Shown piece by piece: positions 61,934 to 64,000 of a stretch of DNA of 64,000 nucleotides. How positions within the stretch are numbered: position 1 is the stretch's first letter; each line of letters opens with the position of its first letter. The stretch is taken from the NCBI RefSeq assembly GCF_052857255.1, contig NC_135504.1:145168121-145232120 (forward strand), given 5' to 3'. Position numbers and translations under genes: made by a program. This DNA comes from Amblyomma americanum. Taxonomy: Eukaryota > Arthropoda > Arachnida > Ixodida > Ixodidae. A model generated the notes under the pieces. It saw only the letters and a list, made by a program, of their open reading frames with translations. It did not search any database and was not told the DNA's origin.

Positions 61934-64000
61934 GACGAGAGAAAGGTGTAAACTTTTTCGCCCAGAACAGCGCGAAAACTTGTATTCCGGCTCAAAACAA
62001 AAGGATACGTCGTTTTAGGTCGAAACTAGCAAGATTCACGAGCATCGATTTTAGAAGTCGTCGAATAGTAGACGAGAGAAAGGTGTAAACTTTTCCTCTC
62101 AGAACTGCGCGAAAACTTGTATTCCTGCTCAAAACAACGGGATACATCTTTTTTGGTCGAAACTAGCAAGATTCACGAGCATCGATATTACAAGTCGTCG
62201 AAGAGTAGACGAGAGAAATGTGTAAACTTTTTCTCTCAGAACTGCGCGAAAACTTGTATTCCGGCTCAAAACAACGGGATACATCGTTTTAGATCGAATC
62301 TGGCAAGATTCACGAGCATCGATTTCACAAGTCTTCGAAGAGTAGACGAAAGGTGTAAACTTTTTCTCTCAGAACTGCGCGAAAACTTGTATTCCGGCTC
62401 AAAACAACGGGATACATCGTTTTAAATCGAGACTAGCAAGATTCACGGGCATCGATTTTACAAGTCGTCGAAGAGTACACGAGAGAAAGGTGCAAACTTT
62501 TTCTCTCAGAAGTGCGCGAAAACTTGTATTCCGGCACAAAACAACGGGATACATTGTTTTAGAACGAAACTAGCAAGATTCACGAGCATCGATTTTGCAA
62601 GTCCTCGAAGAGTAGACGAGAAAAAGGCGTAAACTTTTTCTCTCAGAACTGCGCGAAAACTTCTATTCCAGCTCAAAACAACGGGAAACATCGTTGTAGA
62701 TAGAAACTAGCAAGATTCACGAGCATCGATTTTACGAGTCGCCGAATAGTAGACGAGATAAAGGTGTAAACTTTTTCTCTCAGAACTGCGCGAAAACTTG
62801 TATTCCGGCTCAAAACAACGGGATACATCGTTTTAGATCGAAACTAGCAAGATTCACGAGCATCGATTTTACGAGTCCTCGAAGAGTAGACGAGAGAAAG
62901 GTGTAAAATTTTTCTCTCAGAACTGCGCGAAAACTTGTATTTCGGATCAAAACAACGGGATACATTGTTTTATATCGAAACTAGCAAAATTCACGAGCAT
63001 CGATTTTACGATTCGTCGAGGAGTACACGAGAAAAAGGTGTAAACTTTTTCACTCAGAACTGCGCGAAAACTTGTATTCCGGCGCAAAACAACGGGATAC
63101 ATCGTTTTAGGTCGAAACTAGCAAGATTCACGAGCATCGATATTACAAGTCGTCGAATAGTAGACGAGAGAAAGGTGTAAACGTTTTCTCTCAGAACTGC
63201 GATAAAACCTGTATTCTGGCTCAAAACAACGGGATTCATCGTTTTAGATAGAAATTAGCAAGATTCACGAGCATCGATTTTACAAGTCGTCGAAGAGTAC
63301 ACGAGAGAAAGGTATAAACGTTTTCTCTCAGAACTGCGCGAAAACTTGTATTCCGGCTCAAAACAACGGGATACATCGTTTTAGGTCGAAACTAGCAAGA
63401 TTCGCGAGTATCGATTTTACAAGTCGTCGAATATAAACGAGAGAAAGGTGTAAACTTTTTCTCTCAGAACTGCGCGAAAACTTGTATTCCGGCTAAAAAC
63501 AACGGGATACATCGTTTTAGATCAAAACTAGCAAGATTCACCAGCATCGATTTTACGAGTCCTCGAAGAGTAGACGAGAGAAAGGTGTAAACTTTTTCTC
63601 TCCGAACTGCGCGAAAACTTTTATTCCGGCTCAAAACAACGGGATATATCTTTTTAGATCGAAACTAGCAAAATTCATGAGCATCGATTTTACGAGTCGT
63701 CGAAGAGTAGACGAGAGAAAGGTGTAAACTTTTTCGCTCAGAACAGCGCGAAAACTTGTATTCCGGCTCAAAACAAAAGGATACGTCGTATTAGGTCGAA
63801 ACTAGCAAGATTCACGAGCATCAATTTTACAAGGCGTCGAATAGTAGACGAGAGAAAGGTGTAAACTTTTTCTCTCAGAACTGCGCGAAAACTTGTATTC
63901 CGGCTCAAAACAACGGGATACATCGTTTTAGATCGAAGCTAGCAAGATTCACGAGCATCGATTTTTCAAGTCGCCGAAGAGTAAACGAGAGAAAGGTGTA
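61934..64000 (+). repeat. Second, incomplete copy of the 4509-bp HOR
   Basis: Matches 57425-58644 to about 63153 and again 58921-59491 from 63430 to the window end, always at offset 4509. In between, the two copies hold different monomers of equal total length: GATATT/GACCAGAG plus a TATACCGG monomer in the first; a GATATT/GAATAG hybrid plus a GATAGAAATTAGC monomer in the second. The window ends in mid-monomer, so the array continues. Confidence 0.8.

Larger units (their letters stand above)
1..64000 (+). repeat. 137-bp satellite DNA array
   Basis: The entire window is head-to-tail copies of one monomer. Starts of CGAAACTAGC-like motifs fall at 1, 138, 271, 408, 543, 680, 817, 954 and so on to the end. 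Typical length is 137 bp; recurrent short classes are 133 bp (a GAGA deletion around p54-60) and 135 bp (two bases lost near p34-36). Landmarks are ATCGAT at p24-29, GGTGTAAAC at p62-70, CTGCGCGAAAACTTG at p85-99 and CAACGGGATACATCG at p115-129. No reverse-oriented monomer was seen. The monomer is 2 mod 3, so a reading frame changes phase at each monomer and every frame closes within about three monomers; the longest ORF is 108 codons. The ORFs on both strands (for example around 284-610 and 2212-2445) are therefore repeat artefacts, not genes. Satellites of this size are typical of eukaryotic heterochromatin; location and species are inference. Confidence 0.99.

Noticed and set aside
1..64000. 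CRISPR-like regular repetition
   Set aside because: The repeats are contiguous 137-bp units with no unique spacers and no cas genes; this is a satellite.
1..64000. Promoters, terminators, origins or tRNA/rRNA genes within monomers
   Set aside because: No TATA-like promoter context, tRNA boxes or rRNA similarity was recognised. A/T-rich words such as TTTTTCTCTC are part of every monomer and carry no specific evidence.

Overview
The whole 64-kb window is one uninterrupted eukaryotic satellite DNA array. It is a head-to-tail tandem repeat with a monomer of about 137 bp, roughly 465-470 copies, all in the same orientation. The array runs off both ends of the window. I find no protein-coding gene, no RNA gene and no CRISPR array. 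The only sequence not made of satellite is a 99-bp insertion, present twice (42304-42402 and 44319-44417). Monomer phase used below: p1 is the first base of CGAAACTAGC (window position 1 is p1), and the monomer ends with TTTAGAT at p131-137. By hand count the consensus is about 42% GC and carries 11 CpG where about 6 are expected.

Monomers fall into many recognisable variants with linked diagnostic changes. I use letters for them: A (GGGCATCTATT), B (GAAGCTAGC, TTTCACAAG, GACGAAATGTG, 133 bp), C (CATCAATT, GAACAGCACACG, GCGGAAAC), D (ATTTTACGTCTTCG, AACTCCGCG, 135 bp), E (AGAGTTGACG), F (GTCGCCGAATAG, GAGATAAAGG), G (GTAAAATG, ATTTCGGATC), H (GCAAAATTCACGATC, GAGAAAAAGG), I (CGAATATAGACG), J (TTGAAACTAGCAGG, 133 bp), K (TTCTAGATCG), L (CTTGGAAGAG, GTCTAAAC), M (CAAAACTAGC, CTCCGAACTG), N (AATTCATGAGC), O (TTCGCTCAG), P (GTGTAACTTTTTTTT), Q (GCATGATTC, CTCCCAG, GTAATCCGG), R (GTGCAAAC, GAACTGCACG), S (GAATCTAGC, GACGAAAGGTG, 133 bp), T (CACAAGCATCG, ATTCCTGCTC), U (ACAAGGCGTCG). 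The variants recur in fixed order, so this is a higher-order-repeat (HOR) array.

Layout. (1) 1-23.2 kb: a 20-monomer HOR A-T (2725 bp) and its deletion and duplication derivatives of 10, 11, 14 and 15 monomers. The domain consists mostly of two large related segments (1-9313 and 11025-23206). (2) 23.2-37.1 kb: a second variant set (GAAACCAGC, TATACCGG, GATTTTTCAAG, AGCACCTCG) in HORs of 3284, 3010, 1779 and 685 bp. (3) 37.1-45.2 kb: 1780-, 1090- and 2015-bp periodicities, containing the foreign insertion. (4) 45.2-52.3 kb: a 3268-bp periodicity built of 815- and 680-bp sub-units. (5) 52.3-64 kb: 3003- and 4509-bp periodicities. The pattern fits repeated unequal exchange and segmental amplification.

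Organism: a eukaryote, with the array probably from centromeric, pericentromeric or other heterochromatin. Lack of CpG depletion argues against a heavily CpG-methylated genome and is compatible with many invertebrates. The insertion has an arthropod/tick-repeat flavour to me, but that is an unverified recollection. The species cannot be named from this sequence alone.
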